In this document: piece after piece, positions 10,076 through 18,230 of the stretch
Layout: each line of letters begins with the position of its first letter
Position numbering within the stretch: the first letter of the stretch is position 1
Origin: Rhizobium sp. Root1203
GTDB lineage: Bacteria > Pseudomonadota > Alphaproteobacteria > Rhizobiales > Rhizobiaceae
NCBI RefSeq assembly: GCF_001424945.1
Contig: NZ_LMCW01000001.1
Location: 218,025 to 282,024, forward strand
DNA length: 64,000 bases
Direction: 5' to 3'
Notes under the pieces: generated by a model
Database searches by the model: none
What the model saw: the letters and a program-made list of their open reading frames with translations, nothing else
Told to the model about the DNA's origin: nothing
Position numbers and translations under genes: made by a program

Positions 10076-10609
10076 ATGACTGAGAATAGTGCGCACGCCC
10101 ATGCCGTCGTCGTCATGGGCGTCAGCGGCTGCGGCAAGTCTTCGGTGGGCGAGGCCATATCAGAGGCCCTCGGCGTCGAATTCGTCGAGGGCGACGGGCT
10201 CCATCCGGCGTCCAACGTCGAAAAGATGTCGCACGGTATTCCGCTGACGGACGAGGACCGGATGCCCTGGCTGGATGTCGTCGGCGAGACGATGAAAGCC
10301 AGGCTTGAGCGCAACGAGGGGATCGTCGTTTCCTGCTCGGCGCTGAAGAGAAGCTATCGCGACCGCCTGCGCGCTGCCGTCGACGGCAATCTCTTCTTCG
10401 TCTACCTGCATGGCTCGAAGGACCTGCTCACCAGGCGCATGGGTGAGCGCAAGGGGCACTTCATGCCCCCTTCGCTGTTGGAAAGCCAGCTTGCGACGCT
10501 TGAGGTGCCGACCGGCGAGCCGGGCGTTGCAACGGTCGACATCGACGATACGATCGAAGGCATCGCGAAGACGGCGCTCCGCGACCTGTCCCTGCTCGGT
10601 GTCGGTTGA
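10076..10609 (+). CDS. gntK: gluconokinase
   Basis: A 177-aa P-loop kinase of the GntK family, which phosphorylates gluconate to 6-phosphogluconate. Visible are Walker A GVSGCGKSS, the substrate motif EGDGLHPASNVEKMSHGIPL (20 residues), DEDRMPWLD, and VVSCSALKRSYRDRLR, all standard for thermoresistant gluconokinases. I use the ATG at 10076; a GTG one codon earlier is possible. It lies 45 bp after dppF in the same direction but has no functional link to it. Confidence 0.93.
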   Translation: MTENSAHAHAVVVMGVSGCGKSSVGEAISEALGVEFVEGDGLHPASNVEKMSHGIPLTDEDRMPWLDVVGETMKARLERNEGIVVSCSALKRSYRDRLRAAVDGNLFFVYLHGSKDLLTRRMGERKGHFMPPSLLESQLATLEVPTGEPGVATVDIDDTIEGIAKTALRDLSLLGVG

Positions 10610-10625
10610 TGTCGCGTTGATTCCT

Positions 10626-10647
10626 GCAAAAGTGCGCAGCGGTTTGC
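10626..10647. repeat. short palindromic intergenic repeat unit
   Basis: A GCAAA...TTTGC palindrome around AAGTGCGCAGCGG, between the convergent gntK and amino-acid dehydrogenase genes. It resembles a degenerate AAAAGTGTGCAGCGGTTTT-type motif that I recall as frequent between rhizobial genes. It may serve both genes as a transcript end. Confidence 0.35.
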
Positions 10648-10669
10648 GTTGGGGATAGCGTGGAATGCC

Positions 10670-11917
10670 CTACGGGTTGAAGCGCTGCGGCGAATAGGCC
10701 GAAATATCGATGAACGGCGCCTCGCCGGTGATCAGTTCGGCGAGCGCCCGGCCGGTCACCGGACCGAGCGTCAGGCCGTGATGCGCATGGCCAAAGGCCA
10801 ACCAGAGACCTTCGTGGCGCGGCGCCTTGCCGATAATGGGCATCATGTCGGGCGTGCAGGGGCGGGCTCCCATCCACGGTTCCGGATCGAGCCTGTCGCC
10901 GAGCGGAAACACGGTGCGCGCCACTTTCTCGGCGCGGTCGAGCTGTACCGGCGTCTTCGGCGCATCCATTGCCGCGAACTCGGCACCAGTCGTCAGGCGG
11001 ATGCCCCGGCTCATCGGCGCCAGGAAATAGCCTCTCTCCGAATCCATCGTCCAGTTGTTGAGGACCGCGTTGCCCTGCGCCGCGTAGTGCATGTGATAGC
11101 CGCGTTTGACGCCGAGCGGAAAGGAATAGCCGAGCCGGCGCGTGGCCACGGCCGCCCACGGGCCCAGCGCCAGCACAGCGTCGTCCGCCTCCAGCGGGCC
11201 TTCGCTCGTCACCACCTTCCAGCCGGAGCCGAACCTGCCGAGCGAGTTCGCGTCGCCGCTGGCGAACTTTCCGCCCAGGCTTTCGAAGTAGCTTCGATAG
11301 GCGGCCGTCAGTCCATGCGGGTCGAGAACCGACCAGGGATCTCGCCATCGCAGACCGCCGGCGAAATCGCCTTTGATATCGGGCTCCAGCCGCGCGATGT
11401 CGCTCGCGCTGAGCGCTTCGTGGCCGACGCCGAATTCCTTCTGCAGCCGCTCGGCTTCGGCCAGTTCGGCATCCCGCCTGGCCGACGTCCGGAAGATCTC
11501 CATCCATCCGTTCTTGCGGATCAGATGCTCGGCGTGCGCGGCCTCGATCAGATCGTTATGCTCCGAGATCGAGTGCTCGATCAGCGGCGCGTAGGCTTTC
11601 GAAATCATCTCGTGCCGCTTGGTATTGGAGTTCCACCAATATCGTGCAAGGAAGGCAAGCTGCTCCGGCAATGCCTTCAGGTGATAGTGGGCGTCGATGC
11701 GATTATTGAAGGCATAGCGGATGAGGACCCCGAGCTGCTGCGGAAAGCCGTAGGGCACGACACCCTCCCGCTGGATAAGGCCGGCATTGCCGAAGGACGT
11801 CTCCTTGCCAGGTGCTTTCCGGTCGATCAGCGTAACCTGCCGCCCGCGTCGCTGCAGATGGATTGCAGTCGACACCCCGACGATGCCGGCGCCGAGCACG
11901 ATCGCGTTCTTCGTCAT
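10670..11917 (-). CDS. dadA: FAD-dependent D-amino-acid dehydrogenase
   Basis: A 415-aa DAO-family flavoprotein that oxidises D-amino acids to 2-oxo acids at the membrane. The N-terminal FAD-binding site is AIVLGAGIVGVSTAIHL; family motifs GVKRGYHMHY and the C-terminal ARPCTPDMMPIIGKAP and GHAHHGLTLGPVTGRALAEL are present. The chosen ATG starts directly before the dinucleotide-binding motif; a start at 12019 would add about 34 improbable residues. No alanine racemase gene is adjacent, so the symbol rests on family only. Confidence 0.85.
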   Translation of the reverse strand: MTKNAIVLGAGIVGVSTAIHLQRRGRQVTLIDRKAPGKETSFGNAGLIQREGVVPYGFPQQLGVLIRYAFNNRIDAHYHLKALPEQLAFLARYWWNSNTKRHEMISKAYAPLIEHSISEHNDLIEAAHAEHLIRKNGWMEIFRTSARRDAELAEAERLQKEFGVGHEALSASDIARLEPDIKGDFAGGLRWRDPWSVLDPHGLTAAYRSYFESLGGKFASGDANSLGRFGSGWKVVTSEGPLEADDAVLALGPWAAVATRRLGYSFPLGVKRGYHMHYAAQGNAVLNNWTMDSERGYFLAPMSRGIRLTTGAEFAAMDAPKTPVQLDRAEKVARTVFPLGDRLDPEPWMGARPCTPDMMPIIGKAPRHEGLWLAFGHAHHGLTLGPVTGRALAELITGEAPFIDISAYSPQRFNP

Positions 11918-12034
11918 TTTCGCGCAGTCCAAACCATTGCCCAAACCTCGTTGCCCGGCCGACCTTGTCGGCAGTTCAACCTTGGGACCGAAAATGCCCC
12001 TCGCGCCAGCGCCGCGCAAACGAAAAATCGCATT

Positions 12035-12535
12035 CTATTTCAAAAACATTGCCGCCTTCAGTGCCCTGTCCTCGGCCGTGATGCGAACCCCCAGCATCAG
12101 TGCGTTGAGCACCGAGAAGACAGCCGCGTAGACAGGCATGCCAAACGCCAGCGGAAGCACAGCGATCTCGCCGATGACGACGGCGTAGTTCGGATGCGCG
12201 AAGACCCGATAGGGGCCCGTGCTGACGAGAGGTGCGTCCGGCAAGACGATGATCCGCGTGGTCCACCGGCCCTTCAGCGTCGCGATCACCCACAGGCGAG
12301 CAATCTGCAGCACGGCGAAGACCGCAAGCCATACGGGTTCCACGGGTCGCCCCGGTGCCAGAAACCACAGTCCGGCCATCCAGCAGGCATGCAGCGCAAC
12401 CATGTAAGGGTAGTGTTGGGCGCCGATTTCGCGCCCGCCCTTCGCGATCAGTGCGCGCGTATTGTGCTGGGCAAGCATGAGCTCGGCAAGGCGTTGCGCC
12501 GTCACGAAGGCCAGAAGCCCTATCGAGATCCACAT
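12035..12535 (-). CDS. isoprenylcysteine carboxyl methyltransferase family protein
   Basis: A 166-aa integral membrane protein of the ICMT family: about four hydrophobic segments and the conserved C-terminal SAM-binding/catalytic motifs GPYRVFAHPNY and ITAEDRAL. Its ATG overlaps the stop of the upstream type III polyketide synthase (TGATG), so the two are co-translated. In other bacteria such partners of type III synthases (Bacillus BpsB, Streptomyces SrsB) O-methylate alkylpyrones or alkylresorcinols. By analogy this one probably methylates the polyketide rather than a prenylated protein. Confidence 0.85.
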   Translation of the reverse strand: MWISIGLLAFVTAQRLAELMLAQHNTRALIAKGGREIGAQHYPYMVALHACWMAGLWFLAPGRPVEPVWLAVFAVLQIARLWVIATLKGRWTTRIIVLPDAPLVSTGPYRVFAHPNYAVVIGEIAVLPLAFGMPVYAAVFSVLNALMLGVRITAEDRALKAAMFLK

Positions 12536-13587
12536 CAGGCGACCCTCTTCAGCGTCACGCAGCTTGCGGCGAAGCCCGGTCCCATCGCCACCATCGCGGC
12601 ACGTTCTGGAAGTCCAGCCTGCAACACCCGCTCCAGCACGAAGAGCACCGTCGGCGAAGACATGTTGCCGTATTCCGCGAGCACGTCGCGTTCGTGATCG
12701 AGATAGCCGGATGGAAGCGACAATGTGCTTTCCAGCGCGGCCAGCACCCTCGTTCCGCCGGGATGACAGATGAAGCGGCCGATGTCGCTGCGGACAAGCC
12801 CGTGGCGCGCCAGAATTCCATCCACGGCGGGCCCGAGTTCCGCCTCGGCGAACGGCGGCAACGATTGCGCGAGAACGACGCCGAAGCCCGTGTCATCGAT
12901 CTTCCACCCCATGATGCCGAGCGTATCTGGGAAGAGGTGTTCGCCCGTCGTCTCCACCTCTGCCTTCCCCGTCGCGCCGGTTCGCAGCACGCATGCGGCG
13001 GCCCCATCGCCGAAGAGCGCCGTCGCGATGATGTTTGCCCGCGTCAGCTCATCCAGCCGGAAGGCGAGGGTGCAGAGTTCGATCGCGACAAACAGCACGG
13101 TGGCGCCGGGTCGGCTCCTCGCCAGCCGCGTGGCAATGGCAAAGCCCGAGACGCCGGCCGCGCAGCCCAGTCCGAACACCGGAACGCGCTCCACGTCGGA
13201 ACGAAACCCCATTGTCGCGGCAAGCTGGGCATCGAGGCTTGGGGTCGCGATCCCCGTCGATGTGATCGTGACGATGCAATCGACATCCGATCCCTTCAGG
13301 CCGGCCCGGTCGAGTGCCTTGGTGGCCGTTTCGAGAAACAGGCCGCGCGCAACCTCGCCATAGGCTGCCATACGATCTTCCCATCCGTGTGGCTCGATGA
13401 ACCAGCGGAGCGGCCGTGCGGCATGGCGTGTCCGGATGCCCGCATTGCCGAAGACGCTGGCGAGATGCTGGAAATCGCGCAACCGGCTGGAAAACAGCCG
13501 GGCAGACGTTTCGGCTGCTTCCTCCTGCGTGATGACGTGTTCGGGCGCCGCAACGGCGAGACTGAGTAGTTTCACGGTGTCGTTCAC
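12535..13587 (-). CDS. type III polyketide synthase (chalcone/stilbene synthase family)
   Basis: A 350-aa homodimeric ketosynthase with the full catalytic triad: Cys142 in FGLGCAAGVSG, His275 in ICHPGGTRV and Asn308 in EYGNMSSPTVLFV. It condenses acyl-CoA starters with malonyl-CoA to make pyrones or resorcinols. I chose the GTG at 13587 because AAGGAG stands 6 bases upstream; the ATG at 13620 has no such site. It is the first gene of a two-gene operon with the ICMT-like methyltransferase. Likely products are methylated long-chain alkylpyrones or alkylresorcinols; the chain length cannot be read from sequence. Confidence 0.92.
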   Translation of the reverse strand: MNDTVKLLSLAVAAPEHVITQEEAAETSARLFSSRLRDFQHLASVFGNAGIRTRHAARPLRWFIEPHGWEDRMAAYGEVARGLFLETATKALDRAGLKGSDVDCIVTITSTGIATPSLDAQLAATMGFRSDVERVPVFGLGCAAGVSGFAIATRLARSRPGATVLFVAIELCTLAFRLDELTRANIIATALFGDGAAACVLRTGATGKAEVETTGEHLFPDTLGIMGWKIDDTGFGVVLAQSLPPFAEAELGPAVDGILARHGLVRSDIGRFICHPGGTRVLAALESTLSLPSGYLDHERDVLAEYGNMSSPTVLFVLERVLQAGLPERAAMVAMGPGFAASCVTLKRVA

Positions 13588-13753
13588 GGAATGCTCCTTA
13601 TCGCCCGACGCAAAGGGCAAACACTCAAAAGGTCCGTTTATTCACTCGCCGGCTGTCACAAGACAGTGATCGGAAAAAAGAAGAAGTCCACCGAATAAAT
13701 CGGGTCGCCGCGGTGTTCATCCTCCGCAACCTTGTCATTGAAGGAGATATTCC

Positions 13754-14299
13754 ATGACGACCGCAACTGTTCGGATTGCATCCATCCTATTTGGTGGCGT
13801 CATTGCCGCCGCTACCTTGTCGGCATCGGCTTTCGCCGTGGGCGGGGGAGACGGCGGCGGCGCGACCACGCCGGTCTGCAAGAAGGGGCAGATGTATGAC
13901 AAGAGGACGCAGAAATGCGTCAAGCAGGCGAGCGCCAACGTGACGGACGAGAACCGCACGGAATATGCGTACTCGCTTGCCAAGGCCGGCCGCTATGACG
14001 AAGCGCTTGCCATGCTCGATACGTTGAAGAACCCGAATACCGCCGAGGCTTTGAACTACCGTGGCTATGCCACCCGTAAGCTTGGGCGCACGGACGAAGG
14101 CATCTCCTACTATCTCAAGTCAGTCGCGCTCGATCCCGGCTACGCCAAGGTCCGCGAGTATCTGGGCGAAGCCTATGTCGTCAAGGGACGCATCGATCTC
14201 GCCAAGGATCAGCTGAATACGATCAAGACGATCTGCGGCACCGGCTGCGAGGAATACCAGGACCTCAACGAGGCCATCGCCGATCCTTCGAAGATCTGA
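13754..14299 (+). CDS. secreted TPR-repeat protein
   Basis: A 181-aa protein with an N-terminal signal peptide (IASILFGGVIAAATLSASAFA, shown in part; cleavage near residue 28), a Gly-rich linker, a short two-cysteine stretch (VCKKGQMYDKRTQKCVK) and about three TPR motifs from residue 60 (EYAYSLAKAGRYDEALAML, AEALNYRGYATRKLGRTDEG, AKVREYLGEAYVVKGRIDLA). It is probably periplasmic and protein-binding. GGAGATATTCC precedes the ATG. It lies 47 bp before the ECF sigma gene on the same strand and may belong to its regulon. Confidence 0.8.
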   Translation: MTTATVRIASILFGGVIAAATLSASAFAVGGGDGGGATTPVCKKGQMYDKRTQKCVKQASANVTDENRTEYAYSLAKAGRYDEALAMLDTLKNPNTAEALNYRGYATRKLGRTDEGISYYLKSVALDPGYAKVREYLGEAYVVKGRIDLAKDQLNTIKTICGTGCEEYQDLNEAIADPSKI

Positions 14300-14346
14300 C
14301 GGACCATGGACGGGAGGTTCGGGCGCTCTTGAAGAGGGATATTCCA

Positions 14347-14952
14347 ATGCCGGTCGCCTATACCACATTTCCTGCCTATAGTCGCTCAAAGCAGAACCCG
14401 CAGGCCGGTCCGGCGGGTTCTGATGCAAAACCCGTGGCGGAGGCAGCCATCGCAAGTGAAGCGGATATAAAGCGCGGCCTGACGGAAAACCTGTCGCGGC
14501 TCTGGCGCTACGGTCTTGTGCTGTCGCATCGTCGCGACGTAGCCGACGATCTCGTGCAGCAGACATGCGTGCGCGCGCTCGAGCGTTCGGCGCAATTCGA
14601 AGCCGGCACGCGCCTCGATCGCTGGCTCCTTTCGATCCTGCATTCGATATGGCTCAACGAAATTCGCACCCGCCGCGTGCGCGAGGGCAAGGGTTTCGTC
14701 GATGCAGACGGGGTGCTCGTGTTCGACGGCGCCCATCAGACGGAAACGCATGTCATGGCAAACCAGGTCCTGAGGCTCGTCAACGCGCTCCCGGATGCGC
14801 AGCGCGCGGCGGTGTTTCTGGCCTATGTCGAGGGCCTGTCCTATCGGGAGGTGGCAAGCGTATTGGAAATCCCCATTGGAACCGTGATGAGCCGTCTTGC
14901 CGCCGCGCGGGCAAAGCTCTCCGGCAATGTTTCGGGGGAGGGGGTACGATGA
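14347..14952 (+). CDS. ECF-type RNA polymerase sigma factor
   Basis: A 201-aa sigma-70 family extracytoplasmic-function factor. Region 2 (LSRLWRYGLVLSHRRDVADD, VQQTCVRALERSAQF, DRWLLSILHSIWLNEIR) and region 4 (LPDAQRAAVFLAYVEGLSYR, EVASVLEIPIGTVMSRL) are both present, with no region 3. I take the ATG at 14347; a TTG at 14329 would add six residues. Its stop overlaps the next gene in an ATGA, and that gene looks like its anti-sigma factor, the usual two-gene arrangement. Confidence 0.9.
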   Translation: MPVAYTTFPAYSRSKQNPQAGPAGSDAKPVAEAAIASEADIKRGLTENLSRLWRYGLVLSHRRDVADDLVQQTCVRALERSAQFEAGTRLDRWLLSILHSIWLNEIRTRRVREGKGFVDADGVLVFDGAHQTETHVMANQVLRLVNALPDAQRAAVFLAYVEGLSYREVASVLEIPIGTVMSRLAAARAKLSGNVSGEGVR

Positions 14953-15746
14953 GCAACGAAAACATATTCGTCACAGACGAACAGCTGACGGCCTATATCG
15001 ATGGCGAGTTGCCGCCGGATGAAGCAGCGCGCGTCGAAGCGATCCTCGATGCCGACGAGCGTGTGGCTGCAAGGCTGGCGTTCCTGTCGCGCAGCAGCCT
15101 TCCCTTCGGGCAGGCCTTTGAACCAATGCTGGCGGCTGCCCCGATGGCGGAGTTGCAAGCGATGCTCGAGGATCTGTCCGCCGAGACAAAACCGATATCG
15201 ACACCGGTTCGTGCCAGCCGCCGAGGGTTTCTCGGTGCCCTTGCGGCCTGCCTTGTTGCCGGCGCGGTCGTGGACCGTGCGTTCATCGGTTTCCAGCGAC
15301 GCCTCGTCGCCAGGGACGAGAGCAGCGAGTGGCGCGCCGCCGTCGCGGAATACATTGCGCTCTACACGCCCGATACGCTGGCCGGTCCGGTTCCGTCGCG
15401 CGAAGCGCAGGCCGCGCAACTGGCCATTCCCGAGGGGAAACTTGGCCTTTCGCTCTCGCCGGAAACGATCGCCTTGCCCGGTGTCGATTTCAAGCGGGCC
15501 TTGCTGCTGCAATACGACGATAAGCCGCTTGCCCAGATCGCCTATCTCGATCAGGAAACCGGGCCGATGGCGCTCTGCATCGTTCGCTCCGACGCCGGCG
15601 CGAAGCCGCCTGGGGTCGAAGGCCGCAAGGGCATGAACGTCATCTACTGGTCGAGCCCGTCGCACGCCTTCATGCTGATCGGCCATGCGCCGCTCGACCG
15701 GATGCAGGCGATTGCCGAGGATGTCAGGACGCGATTGGCGGTCTGA
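14949..15746 (+). CDS. anti-sigma factor, membrane-anchored
   Basis: A 265-aa protein with an N-terminal anti-sigma zinc-finger-like helix (VTDEQLTAYIDGELPPDEAA, typical of RskA/ChrR-type anti-sigma factors but without a clear His-Cys-Cys zinc set), a basic ASRRGF stretch then one transmembrane helix (LGALAACLVAGAVVDRAFI) near residue 95, and a C-terminal periplasmic domain. Its ATG overlaps the sigma gene stop. It presumably holds the sigma factor inactive at the membrane until a signal arrives. The stress sensed is unknown. Confidence 0.82.
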   Translation: MSNENIFVTDEQLTAYIDGELPPDEAARVEAILDADERVAARLAFLSRSSLPFGQAFEPMLAAAPMAELQAMLEDLSAETKPISTPVRASRRGFLGALAACLVAGAVVDRAFIGFQRRLVARDESSEWRAAVAEYIALYTPDTLAGPVPSREAQAAQLAIPEGKLGLSLSPETIALPGVDFKRALLLQYDDKPLAQIAYLDQETGPMALCIVRSDAGAKPPGVEGRKGMNVIYWSSPSHAFMLIGHAPLDRMQAIAEDVRTRLAV

Positions 15747-15751
15747 CTGGC

Positions 15752-15904
15752 GGGGGCCGCCCCCTCATCCGCCTGCCGGCGCCTTCTCCCCGGGGGGAGA
15801 AGGAATATGCGGCTACGCTTTTATTCCAGCGGAGACTATATAGCCACAATGCAACAGTCCTCCTCCCCCTCTCCCGTGGGGAGTGGGTGGAGTGAGGGGG
15901 CCGC
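15752..15904. repeat. RIME-like intergenic repeat element
   Basis: The element starts with GGGGGCCGCCCCCTCAT and ends with TGAGGGGGCCGC, so its ends are inverted copies; inside are GCCTTCTCCCC/GGGGAGAAGG and a second CTCTCCCGTGGGGAG palindrome. The CCCTCATCCGCCTGCCGGC wording matches what I know as the rhizobial RIME family. It fills the gap between the convergent anti-sigma and helicase genes and may act as a bidirectional transcript end. Confidence 0.65.
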
Positions 15905-15948
15905 ACGGCACACCGTCAGCCGTGAGGCCCGTCGACCCGGTGTTGCCG

Positions 15949-18012
15949 TCATCGCCACATGGTGCGCATGCGCGCACCGACATCGACACGGATCTGGTTT
16001 GTGCTTCGCTCCGAGGCCGACGCGCTGACGATCGGCCAGGCGGCTGTCTCGAAATACTGCAGCAGGGTCACGGGGATGAAGCGGGTCCGCGAGGCATAGA
16101 CGTGCCGGTCGCCCTGGCCATGCTGGCCGCTGGTGAAGAAGCGTTGCGGCGTGATCAGCGTCAGGCTGTCCTTCGCCCTCGTCATGCCGACATAGAGAAG
16201 ACGGCGTTCCTCCTCGATCTCATGCGTCGTTCCAACCGCGAGGTCTGAGGGTATGCATCCATCCACGACGTTGAGCATGAAGACGGCGCGCCATTCCTGG
16301 CCCTTGGCCGAATGGATGGTGGAGAGAATGAGATAGTCCTCGTCGAGAAGCGGCACGCCTGCCTGATCGCTTGTCGCATCCGGCGGATCCAGCGTCAGTT
16401 CCGTGAGAAAGCGTTCGCGGTTGGCATAGCCGGATGCAATCTGTTCCAGCTGCAGCAGGTCGGCCTTGCGGGTGTCAGCGTCCTCGTGGATGCGGTCGAG
16501 ATGCGGCTCGTACCATGCCCGTGCCTGTGCGATTTCCGCCGGCCACTGCCCGCTGGACTTGCGCAACCCTTCCAGCAGCTGGATCAGCGCCGGCCAGCTC
16601 TCGCCGGTCTTCGCGGGCGGCGGAATTTCCGCGAGCGCCATCAGCGGCTCCGGATCGGCAGCAATGGTGTCGAGGATCTTGCTTGCGGTCTGCGGTCCGA
16701 TCCCAGGCAGCATCTGCAGCAGCCGGAAGCCCGATACCCTGTCGCGCGGGTTCTGCGCAAAGCGAAGGACGGCAAGCATGTCCTTCACATGCGCCGAGTC
16801 GAGGAATTTCAGGCCGCCGAACTTGACGAACGGTATGTTCCGCCGTGTCAGCTCCACCTCGAGAGAGCCGCTGTGGCTCGACGTGCGGAAGAGCACTGCC
16901 TGCTGTTTCAGCGTCATGCCGACCTCCCGATTGGCGAGAACCTGCTCGACGATGTATCCCGCCTGATCGTTCTCGTCCTTCACGGTCAGGAGCTTCGGTC
17001 GTTCGGTCGATTGCCTGTCCGTCCAGAGGTTCTTGGTGAAGCGTTCGCGCGCCAGATCGATGACCCCGTTGGCAGCCGCCAGGATCGTAGTCGTCGACCG
17101 GTAGTTCCGGTCGAGCGTGATGATGTCGGCCGGCGGCGAGAAGGTCTTCGGAAAATCGAGGATGTTGCGGATCGTCGCCGCTCGGAACGAATAGATCGAC
17201 TGCGCGTCGTCGCCAACGACAGTCAGCCCGCGTCCGCCGGGCTTCAGCGCCATCAGAACCGACGATTGCAGCCGGTTGGTATCCTGGTATTCATCCACCA
17301 TGACATGGTCGAAGCGTCGTCCGATATCGTCGGCCAGCTCGGCGTCGCTGACCATCTGCGCCCAGTACAGAAGCAGGTCGTCGTAATCGAGAACGTTCTG
17401 CGTCTGCTTGGCCTCGACATAGGCTGCAAACAGCTCCCTCAATTGCGGTTCCCAGCTGGAAACCCAGGGATACCAGGTCTTCAATACCTCGTTCAGCGGC
17501 GTTTCCGAGTTCACAGTGCGTGAATAGATCGCAAGGCACGTGCCCTTGGTCGGAAACCGGCTCTCGGTCTTGGAGAAGCCAAGCTCGTGCCGGACGAGAT
17601 TCATCAGGTCGGCGCTGTCCTCGCGATCGTGGATGGTGAAATCCACGTTCAGCCCGATCTGCTCGGCATAGATCCTGAGAAGGCGCGCGCCGATGCCATG
17701 GAAAGTGCCTGCCCAGCTCAATGCCTCGGTCATCGCGGCCGACTGTGCCCCCAGCACCTGCTTGCAGATGCGCTCGACGCGGCGCGACATTTCCGAAGCG
17801 GCACGGCGCGAAAACGTCATGAGCAGGATGCGGCGCGGATCGGCGCCGTTGACGATCAGGTGCGCGACCCGATGCGCCAGCGTATTGGTCTTGCCCGATC
17901 CTGCACCCGCGATGATCAGCAGCGGTCCGCCGGCTTCTTCCTTGCCCACGCCGTGCTCGACGGCCAAACGTTGCTGCTCGTTCAGTTTTTCAAGATAGGC
18001 CGCGGCCTGCAT
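15949..18012 (-). CDS. UvrD/Rep-family ATP-dependent DNA helicase
   Basis: A superfamily 1A helicase of about 687 aa. Motif Q/I: LNEQQRLAVEHG and AGAGSGKTNTLAHR; motif Ia LMTFSRRAASEM; motif II VMVDEYQDTNRLQ; motif III VGDDAQSIYSFRAA; motif IV DRNYRST; motif V STIHSAKGQEWRAVF; motif VI EERRLLYVGMTRAKD. It unwinds DNA 3' to 5', probably in repair. It lacks an exonuclease domain. I chose the ATG at 18012 because GAGGGG lies upstream at fair spacing; starts at 18033 or 18066 are possible. Confidence 0.9.
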   Translation of the reverse strand: MQAAAYLEKLNEQQRLAVEHGVGKEEAGGPLLIIAGAGSGKTNTLAHRVAHLIVNGADPRRILLMTFSRRAASEMSRRVERICKQVLGAQSAAMTEALSWAGTFHGIGARLLRIYAEQIGLNVDFTIHDREDSADLMNLVRHELGFSKTESRFPTKGTCLAIYSRTVNSETPLNEVLKTWYPWVSSWEPQLRELFAAYVEAKQTQNVLDYDDLLLYWAQMVSDAELADDIGRRFDHVMVDEYQDTNRLQSSVLMALKPGGRGLTVVGDDAQSIYSFRAATIRNILDFPKTFSPPADIITLDRNYRSTTTILAAANGVIDLARERFTKNLWTDRQSTERPKLLTVKDENDQAGYIVEQVLANREVGMTLKQQAVLFRTSSHSGSLEVELTRRNIPFVKFGGLKFLDSAHVKDMLAVLRFAQNPRDRVSGFRLLQMLPGIGPQTASKILDTIAADPEPLMALAEIPPPAKTGESWPALIQLLEGLRKSSGQWPAEIAQARAWYEPHLDRIHEDADTRKADLLQLEQIASGYANRERFLTELTLDPPDATSDQAGVPLLDEDYLILSTIHSAKGQEWRAVFMLNVVDGCIPSDLAVGTTHEIEEERRLLYVGMTRAKDSLTLITPQRFFTSGQHGQGDRHVYASRTRFIPVTLLQYFETAAWPIVSASASERSTNQIRVDVGARMRTMWR

Positions 18013-18230
18013 CGATTCTTCAGCCCCTCGCATCGATGTCGCAGCGGAAACGGCGACTCGGAACAAACGTGGAACATATCAGCGCCGTCTGTTATTTGGA
18101 AGACCCGCGGGACTGGAGCGACCGGGAAAGTCGCGACGGCATTCGTATGGTGCAGTGCGAAAAACGGGCGACAGGCCCTGCGTTGCATGGCATAAGGGCG
18201 CCGAAAACGTATTTTGGACCTCACCCGCAT

